Positions 1 through 6,064 of a stretch of 6,706 nucleotides of DNA are shown here, one piece after another; position 1 is the stretch's first letter, and each line of letters opens with the position of its first letter. The stretch lies in contig JADHLS010000290.1 in assembly GCA_016780605.1 (NCBI GenBank), positions 1 through 6,706 of the forward strand. The letters run 5' to 3'. A program made the translations under genes and the position numbers. Source of the DNA: Reyranella sp. Lineage in GTDB: Bacteria > Pseudomonadota > Alphaproteobacteria > Reyranellales > Reyranellaceae. Under the pieces are notes generated by a model. That model was not told the DNA's origin. It saw only the letters and a program-made list of their open reading frames with translations, and ran no database searches.

Positions 1-132
1 CTGCTGTCCCGCGCCGTCTATGTCGAGCGCGGCACCATGGCCGACGAGCGCATCGTGCCGCTGGCTGAGTGCGGCACCAACGGCGCCTATTTCGCCATGG
101 TGCTGATCCCGGGTGAGGGGAGGCGCTTGTGA
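1..132 (+). CDS. cobI: CobI, precorrin-2 C20-methyltransferase (3' end only)
   Basis: This is the last 43 codons and TGA stop of a gene that begins before the window. The family enzyme uses S-adenosylmethionine (SAM) to methylate C20 of precorrin-2, giving precorrin-3A in the cytoplasm. The visible tail reads AVYVERGTMADERIVPLAE, then a YFAMVLIPG segment. This resembles the final strands of the tetrapyrrole methylase fold in CobI/CbiL: a 'vyveratm..e.i.pl' strand followed by a 'yfs..li' strand. The position directly before cobJ fits the usual cobI-cobJ order. Its stop overlaps the cobJ GTG start by four bases (GTGA), so translation is probably coupled. The SAM-binding N-terminus is outside the window, so the call rests on the C-terminal pattern and on context. 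Another tetrapyrrole methylase such as CobF is less likely. Confidence 0.85.
   Translation: MLSRAVYVERGTMADERIVPLAECGTNGAYFAMVLIPGEGRRL
115..123 (+). promoter_or_regulatory. Strong Shine-Dalgarno sequence for cobJ
   Basis: The purine run GAGGGGAGG lies inside the last codons of cobI and ends five bases before the GTG at 129. It supports that GTG as the true cobJ start, because the protein then opens directly with the first beta strand (SLVVVGTGPG). Confidence 0.7.
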
Positions 133-878
133 GCGGCTCCCTGGTAGTGGTCGGCACTGGACCGGGCAAGGCCGAGCTGATGACGCCCGCAACGCAAGTC
201 GCGCTGGCGCATGCCACCGATCTCGTGGGCTACGGCCCTTATCTCGACCGCGTGCCGCCGCGCGATGGCCAGCGCCGGCACGCGTCGGACAACCGTGTCG
301 AGCTGGAGCGCGCGCGGCTCGCGCTGTCGCTCGCCGCCGCGGGTCGCCGGGTGGTCGTCGTGTCCGGCGGCGATCCCGGCGTGTTCGCCATGGCCGCCGC
401 CGTGTTCGAAGCCGTCGAAAGCGGCGAGGCGCAGTGGCGCAGCCTCGACATCCGGGTCGAGCCCGGCGTCACCGCCATGCTGGCCGCCGCGGCCGAGGTC
501 GGCGCCCCGCTGGGCGGCGACTTCTGCGCCATCTCGCTGTCGGACAACCTGAAATCCTGGACGACAGTCGAGCGCCGGCTGAAGGCGGCGGCCGAAGCCG
601 ACTTCGTGATCGCCCTCTACAATCCTGCCTCGAAGGCGCGACCGACGCAGCTCGGACGGGCGTTCGAGATCCTGCGCACGATCAAGGCCGCCGAGACGCC
701 GGTCCTGCTCGTGCGCGCGGCCGGAACGTCCGAGGCGAAGGTCATTGCCACAACGCTCGGCGCTGCCGATCCTTCGCGCGCCGACATGCGCACGCTCGTC
801 ATCGTCGGCGCCAGCACGACCCGGCAGGTCGGACGCTGGGTCTACACGCCGCGCAGCGAACGGGTATCGCGCTCATGA
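129..878 (+). CDS. cobJ: CobJ, precorrin-3B C17-methyltransferase
   Basis: CobJ methylates C17 of precorrin-3B with SAM and drives ring contraction, releasing precorrin-4. At 249 aa it has the normal length for the family. It is a single tetrapyrrole methylase domain: GTGPG loop at residues 9-13, GYGPYLD near 34-40, SGGDPGVFAMA at 79-89 (SAM site), EPGVTAMLAAAA at 111-122, DFCAISLSDNLKSW at 131-144, and the CobJ-typical LYNPASKARP at 163-172. The GTG start is fixed by a strong ribosome site and by the 4-base overlap with cobI. The last 11 residues are encoded in the 37-base tail-to-tail overlap with cobK on the opposite strand. Two places differ from the motif as I recall it (often GHDFC and NLKPW): here it is GGDFC and NLKSW. 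The family call is very secure. Confidence 0.96.
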   Translation: MSGSLVVVGTGPGKAELMTPATQVALAHATDLVGYGPYLDRVPPRDGQRRHASDNRVELERARLALSLAAAGRRVVVVSGGDPGVFAMAAAVFEAVESGEAQWRSLDIRVEPGVTAMLAAAAEVGAPLGGDFCAISLSDNLKSWTTVERRLKAAAEADFVIALYNPASKARPTQLGRAFEILRTIKAAETPVLLVRAAGTSEAKVIATTLGAADPSRADMRTLVIVGASTTRQVGRWVYTPRSERVSRS

Positions 879-1600
879 GCGAGCCACGCCACTGCTTCTT
901 CGGCCGTCTTGACGATGTGGCCCGCGGGTTTGGCGGGCCGCGTGATCATGATCACCGGCAGGCGAAGCACGCGCGCCGCCTCGATCTTCGCATAGGTGGC
1001 GTCGCCGCCCGAGTTGCGCGAAACGATCACCTCGATCTTGCGCTCCTTCAGCAAGCGCAGTTCGGCGTCGAAATCGAACGGGCCGCGCTGCTGCAGCACG
1101 ACGAGATTGTGCGGCCGCGCGCCCTGCGGCGGCTCAATCAGGCGCGCGATGTAGTGATGCCGGGCAAACGCGGCGAAGAAATGCAGCTCCTGTCGGCCAA
1201 GCGCCAGGAACACGCGGCGCGGCTCCTTGCCGATGGCAAGGCCCGCGGCGACGGCGGTGGGAGCCGTTTGCCAGTTGTCACCGGCGACGGGCTTCCAGGC
1301 GGGGCGAATGAGCGACGCGAGCGGAGCGCCCGCGCGTTGGCACGCCACGACGGCGTTGGCGGAGATGCGCGGGGCGTAAGGATGGGTGGCGTCGATCACC
1401 GCATCGATCGCCTGTTCCTCGATGTACCGCGCCAGACCGTCGGCGCCGCCAAAGCCGCCGACGCGTGTCTCGATGGGCTGCGCCTTGGGCTGGGCGGTGC
1501 GTCCAGCGAACGACAGGATCGCCGCGAAGCGCGAATCGCCCGCGAGAAGCTTGGCCAGTTCCGAGGCCTCGGTGGTGCCGCCGAGAATGAGAACGCGCAT
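842..1600 (-). CDS. cobK: CobK, precorrin-6A reductase
   Basis: CobK is the NADPH-dependent reductase that converts precorrin-6A to precorrin-6B (dihydroprecorrin-6), the only reduction of the macrocycle in this part of the pathway. The 252-aa product matches the family's usual length. Visible motifs are the nucleotide-binding opening MRVLILGGTTEA (1-12), DATHPYA (70-76), FLALGRQEL (131-139), RGPFD (172-176) and VSRNSGG followed by TYAKIEAAR (193-210). I chose the ATG at 1600 because the protein then starts exactly at the first Rossmann strand. The frame stays open upstream to 1795, but the extra 65 residues (including an ATG at 1642) look like antisense of cobL. It is the only minus-strand gene here, sitting between cobJ and cobL. 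Its ATG shares two bases with that of cobL, and no clear Shine-Dalgarno sequence precedes it. Its promoter must lie inside cobL or further away; none is obvious. Confidence 0.95.
   Translation of the reverse strand: MRVLILGGTTEASELAKLLAGDSRFAAILSFAGRTAQPKAQPIETRVGGFGGADGLARYIEEQAIDAVIDATHPYAPRISANAVVACQRAGAPLASLIRPAWKPVAGDNWQTAPTAVAAGLAIGKEPRRVFLALGRQELHFFAAFARHHYIARLIEPPQGARPHNLVVLQQRGPFDFDAELRLLKERKIEVIVSRNSGGDATYAKIEAARVLRLPVIMITRPAKPAGHIVKTAEEAVAWLAHERDTRSLRGV
917..941. repeat. GC-rich inverted repeat (hairpin) just downstream of cobJ
   Basis: GGCCCGC at 919-925 and GCGGGCC at 933-939 form a perfect 7-bp stem around a 7-base loop. A G:U wobble and one more G:C pair extend it outward to 917/941 in the plus-strand RNA. 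It starts 39 bases after the cobJ stop, inside the 3' part of cobK. No T-rich run follows, so it is not a standard intrinsic terminator. It could stabilise or slow the cobJ transcript end, or be incidental in GC-rich coding DNA. Confidence 0.35.
942..955. repeat. 14-bp perfect palindrome within cobK
   Basis: GTGATCATGATCAC is its own reverse complement. It directly abuts the hairpin at 917-941. On the minus strand it encodes cobK residues 216-220 (VIMIT), a predicted beta strand. A palindrome of this length is expected by chance about once in every few windows of this size, so a regulatory role is speculative. Confidence 0.4.
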
Positions 1601-1601
1601 G
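1598..1601. other. Shared palindromic start site (CATG) of divergent cobK and cobL
   Basis: The cobK ATG occupies 1600-1598 on the minus strand and the cobL ATG occupies 1599-1601 on the plus strand, so two bases belong to both start codons. There is no intergenic space: each gene's upstream signals must lie inside the other's coding sequence. The site depends on both start choices. The cobK start is well supported by motif position. CobL could instead start at the in-frame ATG at 1587, which would lengthen the overlap. Confidence 0.7.
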
Positions 1602-2837
1602 ACTGACGCCGCAAGCTGCACGGCCACGCGCTGGCTGTCCATCGTCGGCATCGGCGAGGATGGCATTGCTGGACTGTCTCCTGTGGCGCAGAAGCTTTTA
1701 GGGGTGGCCGAGCTCGTGGTCGGTGGCAAACGCCACCTTGGCCTGGCCGAAGCCTTGATCCATGGCCGCACGCTCGCCTGGCCAAGCCCGATCACCGGCG
1801 CCCTGCCGGAGATCGAGAAGCATCGCGGCCGGCCGGTCGTGGTGCTGGCAAGCGGCGATCCCTTCCACTATGGCGTCGGCGACCTGCTGCTGCGTTCCAT
1901 CCCTGTGAGCGAGACGCTTTGCTTGCCCAACGCGTCCGCCTTCAGCCTGGCCGCAGCGCGGCTCGGCTGGTCGCTGCAGGACGTGGCGCTGGTGAGCCTG
2001 CATGGCCGCGCCCTGGAAGGCATCGTTCGCCATCTGCAGCCGGGTGCGCGCATCCTGGCGCTTTCGTGGGACAGCACGACGCCGGCGAAGCTCGCCAAGC
2101 TGCTGGTCGAGCGCGGCATGGGCGGCTCGTCGATCACGGTGCTGGAGGCGATGGGCGGTCCCCGCGAGCGCCGGCGCTCGACGACGGCGGCGGCCTTCGA
2201 TCTTGGCGACGTCGCGGCGCTCAACACCATCGCTCTTCATGTCGAGGCTTCATCGACGGCGACGGTGCTGCCGCTGGCGCCCGGGCTGGATGATGCCCTG
2301 TTCGAGCATGACGGCCAGCTCACCAAGCGCGACGTCCGGGCGGTCACGCTGTCCGCGTTGGCACCGCGCCACGGCGAGCTTCTGTGGGATGTCGGCCTGG
2401 GAGCCGGTTCGATCGCCATCGAGTGGCTGCTGCGGCATCCGTCGCTCAAGGCCATCGGCATCGAATCCGAGCCGGAGCGGGCGGCGCGCGCGGCCCGCAA
2501 CGCGGCTGCGCTGGGCACGCCGGACCTGCAGATCGTGCAGAAGCGCGCGCCCGAGGCGTTCGCGGGCTTGCCTGCGCCCGATGCGATCTTCCTGGGCGGC
2601 GGGCTCTCGAACCCGACCATGCTCGATGCGGCATGGACGGCGCTGAAGCCGGGCGGCCGGCTGGTCGCCAATGCCGTGTCGCTCCAGTCGGAAGCGCGCC
2701 TGATCGAATGCTTGCAGCACCATGGCGGCGAGCTGGTGCGGCTCGATGTGTCGAAGGCGGGCAAGGCGGGCACCGGCAGCGTCTTCGTCTGGCGCGCGGC
2801 AGCGCCGATCGTGCAGTGGCGGGCGAGGAAGCCATGA
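1599..2837 (+). CDS. cobL: CobL, bifunctional precorrin-6B C5,15-methyltransferase / decarboxylase
   Basis: CobL methylates C5 and C15 of precorrin-6B and removes the C12 acetate carboxyl, giving precorrin-8. The 412 aa match the fused CbiE+CbiT form. The N-terminal CbiE-like methylase spans about 11-215, with WLSIVGIGEDG (12-22), LVVGGKRHL (39-47), LASGDPFHYGVG (83-94) and ALSWDSTTP (154-162). The C-terminal CbiT-like class I methyltransferase/decarboxylase spans about 235-405, with LTKRDVRA (241-248), DVGLGAGSIAIEW (264-276), the acidic IGIESEP loop (287-292) and FLGGG near 331. In the SAM glycine loop a Leu (DVGLGAG) stands where Ala is common (DVGAGxG). The ATG at 1599 gives a short lead of 11 residues; an ATG at 1587 would add four more. 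Its stop overlaps the cobE ATG by four bases. Only a weak GAGAA precedes the start. Confidence 0.96.
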   Translation: MTDAASCTATRWLSIVGIGEDGIAGLSPVAQKLLGVAELVVGGKRHLGLAEALIHGRTLAWPSPITGALPEIEKHRGRPVVVLASGDPFHYGVGDLLLRSIPVSETLCLPNASAFSLAAARLGWSLQDVALVSLHGRALEGIVRHLQPGARILALSWDSTTPAKLAKLLVERGMGGSSITVLEAMGGPRERRRSTTAAAFDLGDVAALNTIALHVEASSTATVLPLAPGLDDALFEHDGQLTKRDVRAVTLSALAPRHGELLWDVGLGAGSIAIEWLLRHPSLKAIGIESEPERAARAARNAAALGTPDLQIVQKRAPEAFAGLPAPDAIFLGGGLSNPTMLDAAWTALKPGGRLVANAVSLQSEARLIECLQHHGGELVRLDVSKAGKAGTGSVFVWRAAAPIVQWRARKP

Positions 2838-3217
2838 TCGTGGCAGGGGTGGGATTCAGGCACGGCACGTCGGCCGACGAGATCGAGCGCGTCGTGCGCC
2901 TGGCGCTCGGCACGCACGCCGTGCGCGCCGAGCAGCTGCAGGCCATCGCGACCGAATCGGATAAGGCGACCGAGCCTGCTTTGCCCGAGGCGGCGCGCCG
3001 ATTTGCGGTGCCGTTGGTTGCCTGTACGACCGGTGATCTCGCGCGCGTGGCCGACAAGGTCCTGACGCCGTCGAAGTTCGCGCTGGAGGCCAAGGGAGTG
3101 CCGTCGATCGCCGAGGCGGCGGCCATCGTCGTTGCCGGCCGCAATGCCCGGCTCTTGGGTGCGCGCGTCGCCACCGAGCGCGCGACCTGCGCCATCGCCA
3201 CCGGAGATGGCCGATGA
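2834..3217 (+). CDS. cobE: CobE, cobalamin biosynthesis accessory protein (CbiG C-terminal-like)
   Basis: This 127-aa protein is the stand-alone CobE form of the domain found at the C-terminus of CbiG. It is required in the aerobic pathway, but its biochemical role is unsettled; binding of a corrinoid intermediate such as hydrogenobyrinic acid has been proposed. The N-terminus [16 protein letters not shown] (2-17) matches the family's 'GxGxRxGt...ei' opening, with Phe at 8 where CbiG-type members often have Cys. The C-terminal half has [18 protein letters not shown] (81-98) and ERATCAIA (115-122), the family's 'GvpsvaEaaAl' and 'tcAiA' blocks. The ATG at 2834 follows GAGGAA and overlaps the cobL stop (ATGA). 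The frame stays open upstream through cobL, but that part is a shadow. The gene ends in an ATGA overlap with cobM, so it is embedded in the coupled series. Confidence 0.9.
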   Translation: MIVAGVGFRHGTSADEIERVVRLALGTHAVRAEQLQAIATESDKATEPALPEAARRFAVPLVACTTGDLARVADKVLTPSKFALEAKGVPSIAEAAAIVVAGRNARLLGARVATERATCAIATGDGR

Positions 3218-3975
3218 CGGTTCATTTCATCGGTGCCGGCCCCGGTGCACCCGACCTGATCACCGTGCGCGGCCGCGACCTGATCGCGCGCTGTCCGGTC
3301 TGCCTCTATGCCGGCTCGCTGGTGCCCAAGGCGCTGCTGGAGCACTGCCCGCCAGGCGCGCGCATCGTCGACACCGCGCCGATGTCGCTCGACGAGATCG
3401 TCGAGGAGTGCCGGCGCGCGACCGCCGACGGCCGCGACGTGGCGCGGCTGCACTCCGGCGATCTGTCGGTCTGGAGCGCGATGGGCGAGCAGCTGCGTCG
3501 CCTGCGTGAAGCGGGCATCGCCTACACCGTGACGCCCGGCGTGCCGTCTTTCGCCGCCGCCGCGGCGGCGTTGGGGCAGGAGCTGACCCTGCCGGAACTT
3601 GCGCAGTCGGTCGTGCTGACGCGCACCTCGGGCCGTGCGTCGGCGATGCCGCCGGGCGAGACGCTCGAAGCCTTCGCGGCGACGGGAGCCACACTTGCCA
3701 TTCATCTCTCGATCCACGTCATCGACAAGGTCGTGACAGCGCTGATGCCGCACTACGGTGCCGACTGCCCGGTCGCGGTCGTCTATCGCGCGAGCTGGCC
3801 GGAGGAACGCGTGGTTCGCGGCACGCTCGGCACGATCGCCAGCGAGGTCGCCAAACAGCCGATCGAGCGCACGGCGCTGATCCTGGTCGGCAAGGTCCTG
3901 CAAGCACGCGACTTCCGCGACAGCGCGCTCTACGACGCGGCCTACCAGCGACGCTTCCGGGGAAGGGGCACGTGA
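3214..3975 (+). CDS. cobM: CobM, precorrin-4 C11-methyltransferase
   Basis: CobM methylates C11 of precorrin-4 using SAM, giving precorrin-5. At 253 aa it has the family's length. One tetrapyrrole methylase domain is seen: [13 protein letters not shown] (5-17), CLYAGSLVP (30-38), [15 protein letters not shown] (79-93, SAM site), [19 protein letters not shown] (107-125), [13 protein letters not shown] (134-146), LAIHLSIH (161-168) and [15 protein letters not shown] (191-205). The C-terminal [12 protein letters not shown] is typical of CobM. The ATG at 3214 overlaps the cobE stop (ATGA) and has GGAG at 3203-3206, seven bases upstream. The gene ends in a GTGA overlap with cobA. Residues 114-119 are a run of six alanines encoded by a GC-only tract that is also a 16-bp palindrome. 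No key motif is missing. Confidence 0.97.
   Translation: MTVHFIGAGPGAPDLITVRGRDLIARCPVCLYAGSLVPKALLEHCPPGARIVDTAPMSLDEIVEECRRATADGRDVARLHSGDLSVWSAMGEQLRRLREAGIAYTVTPGVPSFAAAAAALGQELTLPELAQSVVLTRTSGRASAMPPGETLEAFAATGATLAIHLSIHVIDKVVTALMPHYGADCPVAVVYRASWPEERVVRGTLGTIASEVAKQPIERTALILVGKVLQARDFRDSALYDAAYQRRFRGRGT
3959..3968 (+). promoter_or_regulatory. Purine-rich ribosome binding site for cobA
   Basis: GGGGAAGGGG lies in the last codons of cobM, three bases before the GTG at 3972, or seven if the first GGGGAA is used. It supports the GTG as the cobA start; no ATG lies in that frame between the cobM end and the first methylase motif. Confidence 0.6.
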
Positions 3976-4757
3976 TTCCCAAGAGCTTTCCGAAGCTGCC
4001 CGACTTCCCGCCCGGCGAGGTGTGGCTGGCCGGCGCCGGTCCGGGCGACCCGCGCTTGCTCACGGTGCTGGCGCTGCATGCCATCGGGCAGGCCGACGAC
4101 ATCGTCTATGACGCGCTGGTCGACCGTCGCATCCTCGATCTCTGCCGCGATGGCGCCGAGCTGATAGCGGCCGGCAAGCGCGGCGGCCGGCCGTCGCCGC
4201 ACCAGCGCGACATCAACGAGGTGCTGATCGAACGCGCCCGCATGGCCCGGCGCGTGCTGCGGCTGAAGGGCGGCGATCCGTTCGTGTTCGGTCGCGGCTG
4301 GGACGAGGCCTCGGCGCTGACCAGGGCCGGCATCAGGTTCCGCGTCATTCCCGGCCTGACGGCGGGCCTCGCCGGCACGGCGCTGGCCGGCATCCCGGCG
4401 ACGTCGCGCGACACCAACCACGCCGTCGTGCTGGCGGCCGGCCATCGCGCCGAGGAGGGCGGTTCCGCCGACTGGTCGGCGCTGGCCAAGCTTGGCCAGC
4501 CGATCGTGCTCTACATGCCGATGTCGCAACTCGCCGAGATCGTGACGTCGCTGCAGCAGGGCGGGCTCGCATCGGACACGCCGGCCGCACTGATCCAATC
4601 GGCTGCGACCGACGAGGAGCGGGTGGTCGACAGCACGCTCGGCACGCTGGTCGCCGACGCGGCCCGTCATGGCATCGGCTCGCCGTCGATCGTCGTCATC
4701 GGCGCTATCGCAGCCTTGCGTCGTGAGCTCCTGGGCTCGCTGGTCGGCTGGCGATGA
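3972..4757 (+). CDS. cobA: CobA, uroporphyrinogen-III C-methyltransferase (SUMT)
   Basis: CobA methylates uroporphyrinogen III at C2 and C7 with two SAM, giving precorrin-2, the branch point to cobalamin and siroheme. At 261 aa it is the short CobA type, lacking the CysG dehydrogenase/chelatase part. Motifs: [15 protein letters not shown] (17-31), YDALV (46-50), GKRGG (68-72), [13 protein letters not shown] (97-109), [11 protein letters not shown] (125-135), [15 protein letters not shown] (139-153) and YMPMSQL (181-187). In most SUMTs that I recall the glycine motif runs GRGGEE; here it is GRGWDE (residue 110 is Trp). The N-terminal 15 residues before the first strand are an ordinary short lead. 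The GTG start overlaps the cobM stop (GTGA), and the end overlaps the cobB ATG (ATGA). A 20-bp palindrome lies in codons 170-176. Its place in the cob operon suggests a cobalamin-dedicated SUMT. Confidence 0.95.
   Translation: MIPKSFPKLPDFPPGEVWLAGAGPGDPRLLTVLALHAIGQADDIVYDALVDRRILDLCRDGAELIAAGKRGGRPSPHQRDINEVLIERARMARRVLRLKGGDPFVFGRGWDEASALTRAGIRFRVIPGLTAGLAGTALAGIPATSRDTNHAVVLAAGHRAEEGGSADWSALAKLGQPIVLYMPMSQLAEIVTSLQQGGLASDTPAALIQSAATDEERVVDSTLGTLVADAARHGIGSPSIVVIGAIAALRRELLGSLVGWR
4481..4500. repeat. 20-bp perfect palindrome within cobA
   Basis: GCTGGCCAAG is followed immediately by its exact reverse complement CTTGGCCAGC; the flanking bases (C and C) do not extend it. It encodes ALAKLGQ in cobA (residues 170-176), a surface-like helix and turn. 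In RNA it would fold as a 7-8 bp stem with a tight AAGCTT or AGCT loop. No T-run follows. The structure is certain from sequence; its function is unknown. Confidence 0.6.
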
Positions 4758-6064
4758 CACCCGGCCTCGTCGTCGCCGCGCCGCATTCCGGCGCCGGCAA
4801 GACAACCGTCACCATCGGCCTGATGCGTGCTCTCAGCCGCCGCGGGCTTGCCGTGCAGCCCTTCAAGTGCGGGCCCGACTACATCGATCCGGCCTTCCAT
4901 GCCGCGGCGACGCGTCGGCCAAGCTTCAATCTCGACACCTGGGCAATGTCGAAGGCCACGCTCGCCGATCTCGTCACGCACCATCCGGCCGACATCGCCA
5001 TCGCCGAAGGGGTGATGGGCCTGTTCGACGGCGTGGCCGCCGCCGGCCAGACGGCACGTGGCGCCACCGCCGATCTTGCCGCCTTGCTCGGCTGGCCGGT
5101 CGTCCTTGTCCTCGATGTTTCCGGACAGACTGAAACCGCGGCGGCCGTTGCCAAGGGGCTCGCGGACTATCGCACCGACGTCACCGTCGCAGGCGTCATC
5201 CTCAATCGAGTCGCCAGCCCCCGTCATCTCGCCTTGATCACGCCGGGCTTCGAGCGGGTTGGACTGAAAGTGTTTGGTGCGCTCGGTCACGACGCGGGCT
5301 TCGAACTGCCCGAGCGGCATCTCGGCCTGGTGCAGGCCGGCGAGACGGCGGACATCGAGCGCCGTCTCGATGCCCTGGCCGATGCCATCGAGAAGGCTGT
5401 CGACCTCACGGCGGTTCAGAAGGCGGCGCTGCCGGCCAAGCTCGCCGCCGGCACGGCGCCGCACCCGAGGCCACCGGGCCAGCGCATCGCCCTCGCCCAG
5501 GATCGCGCCTTCTCCTTCATGTATCCCCATCTGCTGGAGCGTTGGCGCCAGGACGGCGCGGAGATCGTGCCTTTCTCGCCGCTCGCCGACGAGGCGCCCG
5601 ATCCACGTGTCGACGCCGTGTGGCTGCCGGGCGGCTATCCAGAACTACATGGCGGCACGCTTGCCGCCGCCCGCCGTTTTCACGACGGCTTGCGGGCCTT
5701 GGCGACGCGGTCGGTGCGCATCCATGGCGAGTGCGGCGGCTACATGGTGCTGGGGCAGGGGATCGAGGATGGCGAGGGACGGCGGCACGCCATGGCGGGA
5801 CTGCTGCAGGTCGAGACCTCATTCGCCCGGCGCCGGCTCCATATCGGCTATCGCCGCGCGCGACTGCTGGTCGACGGTGCGCTCGGTGCCGCGGGAACCG
5901 ATGTCCTGGGTCATGAGTTCCACTATGCCAGCGTGCTCACGGTCGGCGACGATCCGCTGGTCGACTGCCGCGACGCGACCGGAACGGCCGTGGTCGAAGC
6001 TGGTGCGCGGCGCGGCTCGGTGAGCGGCACTTTCTTCCACGTGATCGATGGGCGACAGCCATGA
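4754..6064 (+). CDS. cobB: CobB, hydrogenobyrinic acid a,c-diamide synthase
   Basis: CobB uses ATP and glutamine to amidate the a and c side chains of hydrogenobyrinic acid, the last step before cobalt insertion by CobNST. At 436 aa it has the normal two-domain length. The N-terminal synthetase has the P-loop APHSGAGKTT (9-18), PFKCGPDYIDPAFH (36-49), NLDTW (59-63), EGVMGLFDG (85-93), LVLDVSGQTET (118-128) and GVILNRV (147-153). The C-terminal class I glutaminase-like domain has LPGGYPELH (291-299), HGECGGYMVLG (324-334) with Cys327 as likely nucleophile, GHEFHYA (386-392) and SGTFFHVI (424-431). In this context it is CobB rather than the cobyrinate amidase CbiA of the anaerobic route; sequence alone separates them only weakly. 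It overlaps cobA at the start and bluB at the end by ATGA. No strong ribosome site precedes it, so coupling to cobA is likely. Confidence 0.95.
   Translation: MTPGLVVAAPHSGAGKTTVTIGLMRALSRRGLAVQPFKCGPDYIDPAFHAAATRRPSFNLDTWAMSKATLADLVTHHPADIAIAEGVMGLFDGVAAAGQTARGATADLAALLGWPVVLVLDVSGQTETAAAVAKGLADYRTDVTVAGVILNRVASPRHLALITPGFERVGLKVFGALGHDAGFELPERHLGLVQAGETADIERRLDALADAIEKAVDLTAVQKAALPAKLAAGTAPHPRPPGQRIALAQDRAFSFMYPHLLERWRQDGAEIVPFSPLADEAPDPRVDAVWLPGGYPELHGGTLAAARRFHDGLRALATRSVRIHGECGGYMVLGQGIEDGEGRRHAMAGLLQVETSFARRRLHIGYRRARLLVDGALGAAGTDVLGHEFHYASVLTVGDDPLVDCRDATGTAVVEAGARRGSVSGTFFHVIDGRQP

Noticed and set aside
879..916. Possible intrinsic terminator after cobJ
   Set aside because: The hairpin found starts at 917 and lacks a T-run; nothing terminator-like lies closer to the stop.
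1547..1558. AAGCTTGGCCAG repeated at 4488-4499, overlapping the cobA palindrome
   Set aside because: A single 12-base match between GC-rich coding regions on unrelated genes; no third copy noticed and no mobile-element features.
1386..1598. N-terminal extension of cobL by up to 71 codons
   Set aside because: The added residues are antisense to cobK, low in family resemblance, and the CobL motif WLSIVGIGEDG begins 12 residues after the chosen ATG.
113..1606. A 497-codon plus-strand open frame running through cobJ and antisense to cobK
   Set aside because: It overlaps two clear family members in other frames, its product is Arg/Ala/Gly-rich low-complexity without motifs, and such open shadow frames are common at about 70% GC.
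1601..1795. N-terminal extension of cobK by 65 codons upstream of 1600
   Set aside because: The extra residues are not like CobK, are antisense to the conserved CobL N-terminus, and the Rossmann strand MRVLILGG starts exactly at 1600.
3555..3570. 16-bp perfect palindrome of only G and C in cobM
   Set aside because: It is a run of alanine codons (GCC/GCG) in a low-complexity tract, where palindromes arise easily.
2446..3903. A 485-codon minus-strand open frame opposite cobL, cobE and cobM
   Set aside because: Antisense to three well-supported genes, Arg/His-rich composition, no recognisable domain; a GC-driven shadow.
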